25,415 bases of DNA. Source: Leptofilum sp050292445 (GTDB lineage: Bacteria > Chloroflexota > Anaerolineae > Promineifilales > Promineifilaceae). The translations under genes were made by a program, and so were the position numbers. Shown here one piece after another: positions 1 through 6,281 of this stretch. The stretch spans positions 1-25,415 of the forward strand of contig JBNKLQ010000063.1 in assembly GCA_050292445.1 (NCBI GenBank), written 5' to 3'. Positions within the stretch are counted from its first letter, which is position 1. Every line of letters starts with the position of its first letter. The notes beneath the pieces were generated by a model. The model made no database searches, was not told the DNA's origin, and saw nothing but the letters and a program-made list of their open reading frames with translations.

Positions 1-669
1 GCTGTAGCCGTAGGGATGGTAGCCAAATACATCAAAACAGGGGCCGCCGTTGAGGGTTTGCATGGCGTCCAACATCTCTTGCATGAAGATGCGTTCATCC
101 TGGAAACGGCCGTTGTGCCCGACATGACCATCCCACGTTTCTGGCACGCGGCCGGTGGGAGCCAATCCAGCGGAAACGACAAGGGCATTGGGATCGATTG
201 ATTTGATACGGCCGTATGCTTCACACAGCAACGTGGCATAATCGGCTGCATTGGGCGACACGCCCCAACCGTAAGAAGCATCCAAATTGGGCTCATTGCC
301 AATTTCGTAGGCGTCTACGTACCCTTTTTGTGACTGGGCCAGGCTTTGGACGGTGTTACCAAAGCCGCTCAGATCGTTTAGGTGGCTGGCATTGGCATCT
401 ACCCGCATCAGTACGTTTAGCGGCAAGCGGCTGCCGGGGCCGCTAAACACTTTGATCCAGTTGAAGCCCATGCTGTCCAGTTTGGCAATGTCCCATTCAG
501 CAACATTGGCCCCGTAGGCAAAGGGGGATACGGCCGTATCCGCCGCCGCAGTTACCGTAGCCGATTGTCTTAAATTGTGCAGCAAAAAGAGGGGCAAAAT
601 AAAAGCGAGGACCAAACTTAACCAAAGCTTACGCCACCCTGAGAGATTATTCGTATGTTTACTTTCCAT
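1..669 (-). CDS. Secreted glycoside hydrolase, clan GH-A-like (partial, 3' end outside window)
   Basis: The reading frame is open from an ATG at 669 to the window edge, giving 223 residues of the N-terminal part. Residues 1-43 look like an export signal: a basic start, then a hydrophobic stretch around 17-30 and an Ala-rich end. The mature part reads as a TIM-barrel glycosidase. 'GFNWIKVF' (68-75) is a typical early barrel strand, and 'YEIGNEPN' (121-128) carries the Asn-Glu-Pro motif of clan GH-A enzymes. E126 is therefore the likely acid/base; the nucleophile would lie beyond the window. 'FGYHPYG' (215-221) also fits a barrel strand end. The substrate cannot be told; GH5-, GH39- or GH10-like enzymes are all possible. 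It probably acts outside the cell on polysaccharide. Two ACGGCCGT palindromes lie in the visible part and one near the signal peptide. The call of a GH-A-type enzyme is fairly safe, the family is not. Confidence 0.75.
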   Translation of the reverse strand, partial: MESKHTNNLSGWRKLWLSLVLAFILPLFLLHNLRQSATVTAAADTAVSPFAYGANVAEWDIAKLDSMGFNWIKVFSGPGSRLPLNVLMRVDANASHLNDLSGFGNTVQSLAQSQKGYVDAYEIGNEPNLDASYGWGVSPNAADYATLLCEAYGRIKSIDPNALVVSAGLAPTGRVPETWDGHVGHNGRFQDERIFMQEMLDAMQTLNGGPCFDVFGYHPYGYS

Positions 670-735
670 GCCCACGATGATAAGCAACGATGATTGAAAA
701 CGCCGTAAGAAATCAGTAAATTCATAAAATTCAAA

Positions 736-1707
736 TCATCCATGCGTATACAGATCAACGATTTGCTCGGCATAGTCCAACACACTTCGGCGCAAGGCAC
801 GCGGTGCCAACACCTCAACTCCTCGCCCAAATCCTAGAATGCGATCTCTGGCATCTTCGAACGAGGCAAAAGAAAGTTCCAGACTGATCCAGCCTTCATC
901 ATCCGGGGGTCCGGCCTGGGCTATCTGTTCCTGCATCTGCTGGCCAAAACGGCGGGTCAGCTCTGCCACAAAGTTCGGGGACACGCGCACAGTGGCTGCA
1001 AAACGAACCTGCAGGGATTCATATTCACGACACCAGCTATCCCAGAACGCAGCCAGATTGAAGTTGGCGGGATGCTTAAATGCGTCATCAGACACCTGCA
1101 CATCCAACAAATTAGATACCCGATGCACCTGGATGGCCTCGTTTCGGGCACAAACCAGGTACCAGACGCCAGCCTTGGCTACCAGCCCGTAAGGCGCCAC
1201 CAACCGTTCAAGCTGAATATTAACGGCCGTACGGTAAACAACACGAATCAGCCGATCCTGCCACAAAGCATGATGAATAGCAGGTAAATGAGGTAGCTGC
1301 TCCTCACCCTGATGCCACCAGGTTGAGTCTAGATGAAACCGCTGCCGCACCTTCGCCTCGTCGCGACAGTGGCTGTCTGGCAAAGCGGCCGACAATTTGA
1401 GCGGCGCGGTCCGTAGTTCTTGACTAACTCCCAACTCAGCCAGCGGTGCGGGAATGCTCAGCATAAACAGCGCCCGCACTTCCCCTTCGGTCAAGCCAGT
1501 GAGGTTGGTGCGATAGCTGTTGAGCAGGGCAAAACCTCCCTCCGGGCCAGGTTCGCCATAAATCGGAATTCCGGCCACGCTCAAGGCATCCATGTCCCGG
1601 TAAATGGTTCGCTCAGACACTTCTAGCTCTTTAGCCAGTTCTTGGGCCGTCATTTGCCCCCGAGTTTGTAAAAGCATGAGCAGCGACAATAAGCGGTCAG
1701 CACGCAT
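736..1707 (-). CDS. WYL-domain transcriptional regulator (YafY/DeoR-like HTH)
   Basis: This is a cytoplasmic DNA-binding regulator of about 323 residues, the usual length of the family. An HTH_11-type winged helix covers about residues 3-60, with the recognition helix around 'SERTIYRDMDAL' (31-42). A WYL domain follows, with the name-giving W182-Y183-L184 in 'GVWYLVC', and a WCX-type C-terminal domain ends the protein. WYL domains bind ligands or nucleic acid and control the HTH part. I chose the ATG at 1707; a GTG directly before it (1710) is possible, but the AGGAG at 1719-1715 is better spaced (7 nt) from the ATG. The gene is divergent from a GyrI-like protein at 1848, a common pairing for YafY-type regulators. 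A perfect 8-bp-arm palindrome at 1752-1772 lies in the shared gap. Inference: it controls itself and the GyrI-like gene. Confidence 0.9.
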   Translation of the reverse strand: MRADRLLSLLMLLQTRGQMTAQELAKELEVSERTIYRDMDALSVAGIPIYGEPGPEGGFALLNSYRTNLTGLTEGEVRALFMLSIPAPLAELGVSQELRTAPLKLSAALPDSHCRDEAKVRQRFHLDSTWWHQGEEQLPHLPAIHHALWQDRLIRVVYRTAVNIQLERLVAPYGLVAKAGVWYLVCARNEAIQVHRVSNLLDVQVSDDAFKHPANFNLAAFWDSWCREYESLQVRFAATVRVSPNFVAELTRRFGQQMQEQIAQAGPPDDEGWISLELSFASFEDARDRILGFGRGVEVLAPRALRRSVLDYAEQIVDLYTHG

Positions 1708-1751
1708 CACAACACTCCTGAAATCACAATTTTTGCCATTATGCCACAGAA

Positions 1752-1772
1752 CCCTGACAGCAGATGTCAGGG
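1752..1772. promoter_or_regulatory. Operator-like inverted repeat CCCTGACA-N5-TGTCAGGG
   Basis: Perfect 8-bp arms separated by GCAGA lie in the 140-bp divergent gap between the WYL regulator and the GyrI-like gene. The 21-bp length and symmetry fit a dimeric HTH regulator site. It is too far from either stop codon to be a terminator and has no T tract. The likely binder is the WYL protein; this is inference from position only. Confidence 0.6.
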
Positions 1773-1847
1773 ATGGAATGGTATCGTAAGGATATTACCT
1801 AAAGAGAACCTGGTGCACCATCCAGCAAGTAAAAAGGAGATATTTCG

Positions 1848-2321
1848 ATGAGTAAAAATGATGTGCGTATTGTAGAACTCGAACCGATGCGGGTGGCCAG
1901 CATCTGGGGCTTCGGCCCAAGCCCAGAAAACGAGGCCTGGGGAAAGCTGGAAGCGTGGGCAAAACCCAAAGGTTTGTACAATGATTTTGAAAACCATCCC
2001 ATCTTTGGCTTCAACAACCCGAATCCGTCTGCCGGAAGTCCGAACTATGGCTATGAACTTTGGCTAAAGGTTGGTCCCGAAACTTTGCCCGAAGGGGACA
2101 CAAGAATTGAGGCGTTTGAGGGGGGGCTTTATGCCGTTAAACGGTGCGAGGTGCCAAAGGGGCATTTTGAAGTGATTGGCGAAAAGTGGCAGGAGTTGGT
2201 TACCTGGCTTGAGGACAGCAAATACAAACACGGCACGCATCAATGGCTAGAGAAAAGCATCGCAACCGATTTGCCCGATGTTGAGTTTGTGCTGGACCTT
2301 CATCTCCCCATTGCTGAATAG
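1848..2321 (+). CDS. GyrI-like / AraC effector-binding-domain protein
   Basis: A 157-residue single-domain protein with the GyrI-like (SHV2 fold) small-molecule-binding domain and no HTH of its own. The typical pattern is present: an N-terminal strand 'VRIVELEPMRVASIWGFGP', a middle section with 'YGYELWLKVG' (about 66-75), then 'GLYAVKRCEVPKG' and the helix 'IGEKWQELVTWLEDSKY' before the closing 'EFVLDLHLPI'. Relatives bind drugs or cationic ligands, hydrolyse cyclopropanoid compounds, or inhibit gyrase; which applies here is unknown. The start is supported by AAGGAG ending 8 nt before the ATG. It is divergent from the WYL regulator with a shared operator-like palindrome, so it is probably that regulator's target. 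It contains no ACGGCCGT, which is not significant for a gene this short. Confidence 0.85.
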   Translation: MSKNDVRIVELEPMRVASIWGFGPSPENEAWGKLEAWAKPKGLYNDFENHPIFGFNNPNPSAGSPNYGYELWLKVGPETLPEGDTRIEAFEGGLYAVKRCEVPKGHFEVIGEKWQELVTWLEDSKYKHGTHQWLEKSIATDLPDVEFVLDLHLPIAE

Positions 2322-2403
2322 GAACGTTTGCTTCTTCCTTGACTACACTCAAACTTGGTCTTATATGTTGGTAAAAAATGCAGGAATTTGACGCCTAGCC
2401 TCA

Positions 2404-2976
2404 TTACGGTAACTTATCGGGCGGAACCGTGATATTAATACCGTCAAGAAACCAATCTCCATCAACCTTTTCCAATATCGCATCAAATTGGCCCGAAAAA
2501 TCATTCTCGTATGAGATCGTACCAGACACTTCGGCGACTGTTCCTTGAGGTAGATCCGGGTTCGTATTGGCAACAGCCTTAATATTCAGGTTGACAATCG
2601 TCAGGCTTTGATAGCCTTCAATAAGGACAAAATTATTCCCTTCTAATAAAGTTTCTAGATTTGTCTTGGAAAATTGACGTTGCGCCCGGGGTGAATAAAG
2701 TGCATAGGCTGCATCAACATCTTCTGCAAGCATTTCCTGCATAAATTGATCGAGTACAGCCTCAATCGGGGCTTTTTCTGACGAAACTCTGTTTAGCCCC
2801 GAGGCAATGATCGCACCGCCGATTGCTAAACAACAACAAACTATTACTGCGATAATGCCCAAAATAAGCCTAAGGTTTCTCTTGGGTCTCTCAGGCTGCG
2901 CCGGGGGATTTTCTAAAACTTCAAGATCGTTTTCTGATTGGAACTCAATATCTGACAGATGCTTTTCATCATCCAT
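2404..2976 (-). CDS. Membrane-anchored NTF2-like (DUF4878/DUF4864-like) protein
   Basis: A 190-residue protein of unknown function. Residues 1-34 are acidic and polar, ending in a basic 'RPKRN' stop-transfer-like patch. One hydrophobic segment follows at about 35-60 with three adjacent Cys (47-49). The remaining 130 residues lie on the other side of the membrane and resemble a cystatin/NTF2-like fold: a helix with 'AVLDQFMQEMLAEDVDAAY', a 'YSPRAQRQF' turn, and three to four beta strands ending in 'VDGDWFLDGINI'. That closing 'DGDWKLDGI'-type strand is common in NTF2-like lipoproteins and DUF4878 proteins. It is convergent with the GyrI-like gene (82-bp gap). The family match is by pattern only. 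The gap upstream (2977-3169) is AT-rich and shows no clear promoter. Confidence 0.7.
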   Translation of the reverse strand: MDDEKHLSDIEFQSENDLEVLENPPAQPERPKRNLRLILGIIAVIVCCCLAIGGAIIASGLNRVSSEKAPIEAVLDQFMQEMLAEDVDAAYALYSPRAQRQFSKTNLETLLEGNNFVLIEGYQSLTIVNLNIKAVANTNPDLPQGTVAEVSGTISYENDFSGQFDAILEKVDGDWFLDGINITVPPDKLP

Positions 2977-3169
2977 AATTCCAGACCCATTTGACTGCTA
3001 GACAAATAAGACAGCCAACTTTGAGCAAATTCGCACAATAAACTGGCCAATATGCTGCAATGAATAAATTTCGAACTATTAAGCGACTGTTTCTTTCATT
3101 GCTTATTTTGCAGGTTTTTGGCCAAAAATCAATAAAATTTGGTTATCTGGCTAGTTCAATAGATGATTT

Positions 3170-3601
3170 TTAGGATACGGCCGTTTCCTCAATGCGGTAG
3201 CTACTGGTAACAGTCGTGCCGGAACGACGGAACATCTGGCTGGCAGAGCAGTAAATATCTTCAGAAAGCTCAATGGCGCGGGCTACATTCTCTTCTTTGA
3301 TGTTTTTGCCCCGCACCACGTAGGTGATGTCCACCTCGGTGTACACTTTGGGGTGCTGCTCGGCCCGTACGCCGGAAATTTCTACAAGAAATTCATGTAC
3401 GTTTTGCCGCATCTTTTGCAAAATGCTGATCACGTCCATCGCCGTGCAGCCAGCCACGCCCGCCAGCAAAAACTCCATCGGGCTGCCCCCACCTGGCCCG
3501 GCGTTGCTGTTTAAATCAAATTCATACCCTGATCCCAGCGTACCGCTAAATTGCAAATCACTGCCGGACCAGACAACTTTAGCTGTTTTTTCGTTACCCA
3601 T
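3170..3601 (-). CDS. OsmC family protein (thiol peroxidase-like)
   Basis: A 143-residue OsmC/Ohr-superfamily protein, close to the usual length. The two family cysteines are present: C52 in 'VAGCTAMDV' and C118 in 'YCSASQM'. In known members these reduce organic hydroperoxides, and some relatives react with persulfides or polysulfides. The pattern 'GGGSPMEFLLAGVAGC' (37-52) is characteristic. It lies 2 bp downstream of a CsoR/CstR-like repressor, and a GGAG element for its ATG sits inside the end of that gene, so the two are co-transcribed and probably translationally coupled. With the His-less CsoR-family partner, a role in reactive sulfur or thiol stress is a reasonable inference. The subgroup (YhfA-like versus Ohr) cannot be settled from sequence alone. 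An ACGGCCGT overlaps the last codons. Confidence 0.9.
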   Translation of the reverse strand: MGNEKTAKVVWSGSDLQFSGTLGSGYEFDLNSNAGPGGGSPMEFLLAGVAGCTAMDVISILQKMRQNVHEFLVEISGVRAEQHPKVYTEVDITYVVRGKNIKEENVARAIELSEDIYCSASQMFRRSGTTVTSSYRIEETAVS

Positions 3602-3603
3602 TT

Positions 3604-3882
3604 TTACTCCACCTTGGCAATTAAATTCATCAAATCATCGACCAGCACCGTGCGCTCAGCCTCGCTTAGTTCTGCACCTTGCAGCAGGCAGTCGCGGGCA
3701 TAGGTGCGCATGAATTGGAGCCGGGCATTGTGTACAGCCGAGCGTACGGCCGTTAACTGCTGCACAATCTCCTGACACTCCCGATCATCATCCAGCATCT
3801 TCTGCACACCACGAACCTGCCCTTCGATGCGATTGAGGCGCGTTTGCAGTTCTTTTTTTACGGCCGTATTCGGTACTTTCAT
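3604..3882 (-). CDS. CsoR/FrmR-family repressor, CstR-like (His to Tyr in the metal triad)
   Basis: A 92-residue all-helical DUF156 repressor. The ATG at 3882 is preceded by AAGGAG with 6-nt spacing, so I prefer it to an upstream start in repeat sequence. Aligned by eye to M. tuberculosis CsoR (C36, H61, C65), this protein has C36 ('RECQEI'), Y61 ('TYARDC') and C65, so both cysteines are kept and the metal-binding His is lost. That matches the CstR subgroup, which senses per/polysulfides through two Cys and binds no metal. The helix pattern 'LNRIEGQVRGVQKML' is diagnostic of the superfamily. It lies between FmdB and OsmC genes on the same strand. A CsoR/RcnR-type operator over the promoter of this operon (4245-4263) suggests autoregulation. 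Family confidence is high; persulfide sensing is inference. Confidence 0.92.
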   Translation of the reverse strand: MKVPNTAVKKELQTRLNRIEGQVRGVQKMLDDDRECQEIVQQLTAVRSAVHNARLQFMRTYARDCLLQGAELSEAERTVLVDDLMNLIAKVE

Positions 3883-3898
3883 TTTGTACTCCTTAAAA

Positions 3899-3950
3899 AG
3901 AGGAACACAGAGCTGCACAGAGGAAACACAGAGCTTCGCAGAGAAAAGTC
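3899..3950. repeat. Imperfect tandem repeat of about 20 bp, 'CACAGAG' type
   Basis: Two and a half copies of a unit of about 20 bp, AGAGGAA(A)CACAGAGCT followed by GCAC or TCGC, lie at 3899-3918, 3919-3939 and 3940 onward. They sit in the leader between the FmdB gene and the CsoR-like gene, directly upstream of the latter's ribosome-binding site. The words match those of the large hairpin at 4292-4356, so both probably belong to one dispersed repeat family. Confidence 0.6.
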
Positions 3951-4014
3951 TGTGTTATTTGTGTAATCTACGGATTGTTCTGGCAAGCAACCTGCTTGCC
4001 TAGCAGCCACTCGC

Positions 4015-4224
4015 TCAGGTGAATGGGCTGCTAGGCGGCGGGGCAGACACAACAGGTGCAGCACTCCGGCCGCCTCCACCTACGGCAAATGAAGATGACA
4101 TGTGTCGCCGCGTGTCGCCGCTGCCACAACTGGGGCATATTTGCGGCTCGCTAGATTGCGACATTCTTAACTTCTTTTCAAACACCTGCCCACATTCGCG
4201 GCAGGCAAAATCATACATTGGCAT
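4015..4224 (-). CDS. FmdB-family zinc ribbon protein
   Basis: A 69-residue protein beginning 'MPMYDFACRECG', the classic start of the FmdB/CxxC_CxxC_SSSS family. The zinc-ribbon cysteines are C8, C11, C30 and C33. After 'SCGSGDTRRHMSSSFAVGGGG' the tail is low-complexity Ser/Pro/Gly, as is common in the family. The function is poorly known; members are called putative regulators and occur near amidase, formamidase and stress genes. A GGGAG lies 10 nt before the ATG. It is the first gene after a strong predicted promoter (4258-4286) and is followed by the CsoR-like repressor and OsmC genes on the same strand. It therefore probably belongs to their regulon. Confidence 0.9.
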   Translation of the reverse strand: MPMYDFACRECGQVFEKKLRMSQSSEPQICPSCGSGDTRRHMSSSFAVGGGGRSAAPVVSAPPPSSPFT

Positions 4225-4244
4225 AAAGCTATAACTCCCTTAAA

Positions 4245-4263
4245 TATACTGTGGGGGAGTATA
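4245..4263. promoter_or_regulatory. CsoR/RcnR-type operator TATACT-GTGGGGG-AGTATA
   Basis: Perfect 6-bp arms flank a 7-nt G-rich centre. The core TACT-GTGGGGG-AGTA closely resembles the TACT-G6-N-AGTA site of E. coli RcnR, a CsoR-family repressor. It covers the -10 box of the operon that contains a CsoR-family gene, which is the expected arrangement for autorepression. Binding is inferred. Confidence 0.7.
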
Positions 4264-4286
4264 GTATCTGCCAAAAATTTTGTCAA
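4258..4286 (-). promoter_or_regulatory. Sigma-70 promoter TTGACA-N17-TATACT for fmdB-csoR-osmC
   Basis: On the minus strand a perfect TTGACA (4286-4281) is followed after exactly 17 nt by TATACT (4263-4258), a five-of-six -10 box. The predicted transcript start near 4251 gives a leader of about 27 nt before the FmdB ATG at 4224. It is the best-matching promoter I found in the window. Confidence 0.75.
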
Positions 4287-4291
4287 TCTTT

Positions 4292-4356
4292 TTGGCCACA
4301 GAGGGCACAGAGAATTGGAGAGAAGCCTCTTTATTCTCTGTGTTCTCTGTGGCCAA
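4292..4356. repeat. Large inverted repeat (24-bp arms, 17-nt loop), 'CTCTGTG' type
   Basis: Arms 4292-4315 and 4333-4356 pair over 24 bp with two mismatches and begin TTGGCCACAGAG. It fills the space between the GT2 stop codon and the FmdB promoter. It may act as a 3' end signal or REP-like element for the GT2 transcript, but no T tract follows on the minus strand. Word content matches the tandem repeat at 3899-3950. Confidence 0.75.
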
Positions 4357-5310
4357 TCAGGTGAGTTGGTGTTTGAGGATGCGGAACCAGCCGCGAATTT
4401 GGATGCCGGTTAGGACAACGGCCGTAACAATCCACGGATATTGTTGCCGGTAAAACTTACGGTAAAAAATCTTCATCGCCCGTACGGACTCTTTTGCCAC
4501 TTTCACCCGCGTTTCTTTAGGCGGCCTGGCAATTTTGGCCGACTCTTTGCGCAGGCCAGAGCTGGCACCTTTGTAATGCAGCACTTCCACATGCGGATAA
4601 TAGATAATCTGGTAGCCTGCTTGCCGAATACGGTAGCAAAAATCAATATCTTCGCCGTAGAAAAAATAGGTCTCGTCCCAACCGCCCAGCTCCCGGCAAA
4701 GCAACATGGGCATCAGCATATACGATCCGGCAATCACATCCACCGGATGCGTTTCGGCCATATTTTTGTAACTTTGGAAGTAACCATTAAAGCTGGGATT
4801 TTCGGGCAACAATCGGCTAAGACCAGAAAAATGGCAAATGGCGTTCCACGGCGTAGGGAAACCACGGTGATTGTCCGGGTCACGCTCGCCGTTAGGGTAG
4901 ATGAGCCGCACCGTTAGCGCCCCCACTTCGGGATACTGGTTCAGGTAAGTCAGCGGTTTTGTCAGTGCATCTGGCTCCACGCGGGTGTCGGAGTTGAGGA
5001 AGAGGATATTACGGCCGTTTGCCACCCCAACCCCCAAATTATTCGCCGCCGAAAACCCCCGATTCACCTCGCTGGCCACCAGCTGCACCGACGGATATTT
5101 CTCCCGGACCATCGCCTGGCTGCCATCACGAGAAGCATTATCCACCACAATAATTTCCATCCCACCCGCAGGCTGCTCCGCCGCCAAAAGCGACGCCAAA
5201 CAATCGTCCAGCAGCTCCCGGGTATTGTAATTAACAATGACAACGGATAAATCTGGGTTGGAGATTGGAAGCTTATCCTGAGTGGAGTTGAAGGATTGGA
5301 GATTGGGCAT
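4357..5310 (-). CDS. Glycosyltransferase family 2 (rhamnosyltransferase-like)
   Basis: A 317-residue GT-A enzyme. 'LSVVIVNYNTRELLDDCLASL' begins the nucleotide-binding half at residue 21. 'VVDNASRDGS' (about 55-64) and 'FLNSDTR' (104-110) form the sugar-nucleotide and metal-binding part, with N106-S-D108-T replacing DXD. 'GEDIDFCYRIRQAGY' contains the acidic pair expected for the catalytic region. This pattern is typical of WbbL-like rhamnosyltransferases that extend lipid-linked glycans at the inner face of the membrane. The C-terminus has a basic region and one hydrophobic segment ('WIVTAVVLTGIQI'), perhaps a membrane contact. It lies 10 bp downstream of the AAA ATPase gene, so the two may be co-transcribed, although no clear Shine-Dalgarno precedes the ATG. 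The donor and acceptor are unknown. Confidence 0.9.
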   Translation of the reverse strand: MPNLQSFNSTQDKLPISNPDLSVVIVNYNTRELLDDCLASLLAAEQPAGGMEIIVVDNASRDGSQAMVREKYPSVQLVASEVNRGFSAANNLGVGVANGRNILFLNSDTRVEPDALTKPLTYLNQYPEVGALTVRLIYPNGERDPDNHRGFPTPWNAICHFSGLSRLLPENPSFNGYFQSYKNMAETHPVDVIAGSYMLMPMLLCRELGGWDETYFFYGEDIDFCYRIRQAGYQIIYYPHVEVLHYKGASSGLRKESAKIARPPKETRVKVAKESVRAMKIFYRKFYRQQYPWIVTAVVLTGIQIRGWFRILKHQLT

Positions 5311-5320
5311 AATTGGCTAA

Positions 5321-6133
5321 TTAAAGATGTCGTAAATATTGCTCTGGGTTGTTCAGGAATGAGCGGGTAATGGTGACGTGCTCAATCGTTTCGTAATCTA
5401 CTGCCTGAGCTGGACTGTAATCAAAGCTGAGCAAGGTAGCCTCGGGATAGGCCATCAGGATGGGCGAATGGGTGGCGACAATAAATTGGCAGTTTTGAGC
5501 CACCATTTCTTTCATCATAGAAAGCAGCGTCAGCTGCCGCATGGGTGAGAGCGGCGTTTCCGGTTCATCCAGCAAGTAGAGGCTGTTGGGCTGGAAGCGG
5601 GATTGGAACAGCTCCAAAAAGCTTTCGCCGTGGGAGAACGTGTTGAGGTGACGGCCGTATTGCGAGCGCAGCGCATTGAGTTCCGTCACGTAAGGCATTT
5701 TGGCCAATCCCTTCGCCTTCTCGGAACGTCCCACATACGTTTTGTCCACCTGCTGAATCTCAGCTAGCAGTTCCGCTTCCATCAGGCTGAGGCGCTTGAT
5801 GTAGCCGAAAAAATCTTCGGCGCGCAAAAAGAAGCCGCTGCGTGTTTTTATTGACCAGACCAGCCGCAGCCTGTCAGCCAGCCGCCGTACGGGAGCCAGG
5901 GTGGCGTCACGCGAAATGTCTTCGCTGCCGACGGTGTATGCGGAAACGGCCGTGGCCAACGCCTCGATCAACGTCGATTTCCCAGACCCATTTTCACCAA
6001 CTAAAAAGGTAACCGGTGCCGTCAATTCAATGCCATCTTCCTGCTGCAAAGCGGGAATGTTAAATGGGTACTGCTGCCGCTCGGCATCATCCAGGGAGTC
6101 CAAATTGAGGCGAATCGTGCGCAAATGAAGCAT
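5321..6133 (-). CDS. AAA/ABC-like ATPase (SMC-type, AAA_21/23)
   Basis: A soluble P-loop ATPase of the SMC/RecF/ABC class, 270 residues from the ATG at 6133. A TTG at 6178 is an alternative, but 'MLHLRTIRL' is a natural beginning for this family. Walker A is GENGSGKS (46-53), an ABC-like signature 'SHGES' is at 167-171, Walker B 'LYLLDEPE' is at 185-192 with D189/E190, and the switch His is H222 in 'ATHSP'. The region between Walker A and the signature is short and helical, with no long coiled coil. Such stand-alone ATPases are often called 'predicted ATPase'; no nuclease or TOPRIM partner is nearby, so a defence role has no support. The IS982 element ends 56 bp upstream of the ATG and may have removed or replaced the native promoter. 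Confidence 0.88.
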   Translation of the reverse strand: MLHLRTIRLNLDSLDDAERQQYPFNIPALQQEDGIELTAPVTFLVGENGSGKSTLIEALATAVSAYTVGSEDISRDATLAPVRRLADRLRLVWSIKTRSGFFLRAEDFFGYIKRLSLMEAELLAEIQQVDKTYVGRSEKAKGLAKMPYVTELNALRSQYGRHLNTFSHGESFLELFQSRFQPNSLYLLDEPETPLSPMRQLTLLSMMKEMVAQNCQFIVATHSPILMAYPEATLLSFDYSPAQAVDYETIEHVTITRSFLNNPEQYLRHL

Positions 6134-6198
6134 GGCGCTATTGTCCCACAAATCCAGGCCACTATCCAATTTAGGCAAATCATTAATTAACCTAAGTT

Positions 6199-6216
6199 GC
6201 TACCTAAATAGGTAGC
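6199..6216. repeat. Subterminal palindrome of the IS, GCTACCTA-AA-TAGGTAGC
   Basis: Perfect 8-bp arms around AA overlap the inner half of the left terminal repeat. No equivalent exists at the right end, so the ends are asymmetric. It could be a transposase-binding site or a transcription-blocking hairpin. Confidence 0.6.
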
Positions 6217-6281
6217 TTGATATCCATGGAGAATCTCCTTAAAGTTGTTGGAGTCTAACCCACAACCAAAAGGAGACTCCC

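Noticed and set aside
839..1626. Plus-strand open frames opposite the WYL regulator
   Set aside because: They lack ribosome sites and known domains and are shadows of the minus-strand gene.
2977..3169. AT-rich gap tested for a promoter or small RNA
   Set aside because: No convincing -35/-10 pair, hairpin or ORF was seen on either strand.
4292..4356. Large hairpin after the GT2 gene as a classical terminator
   Set aside because: On the minus strand it is followed by an A-rich stretch rather than Ts; better treated as a dispersed repeat.
5321..6133. AAA ATPase as part of an anti-phage system (OLD, Gabija or Septu type)
   Set aside because: No TOPRIM domain, nuclease or helicase partner is present; the neighbours are a glycosyltransferase and an IS.
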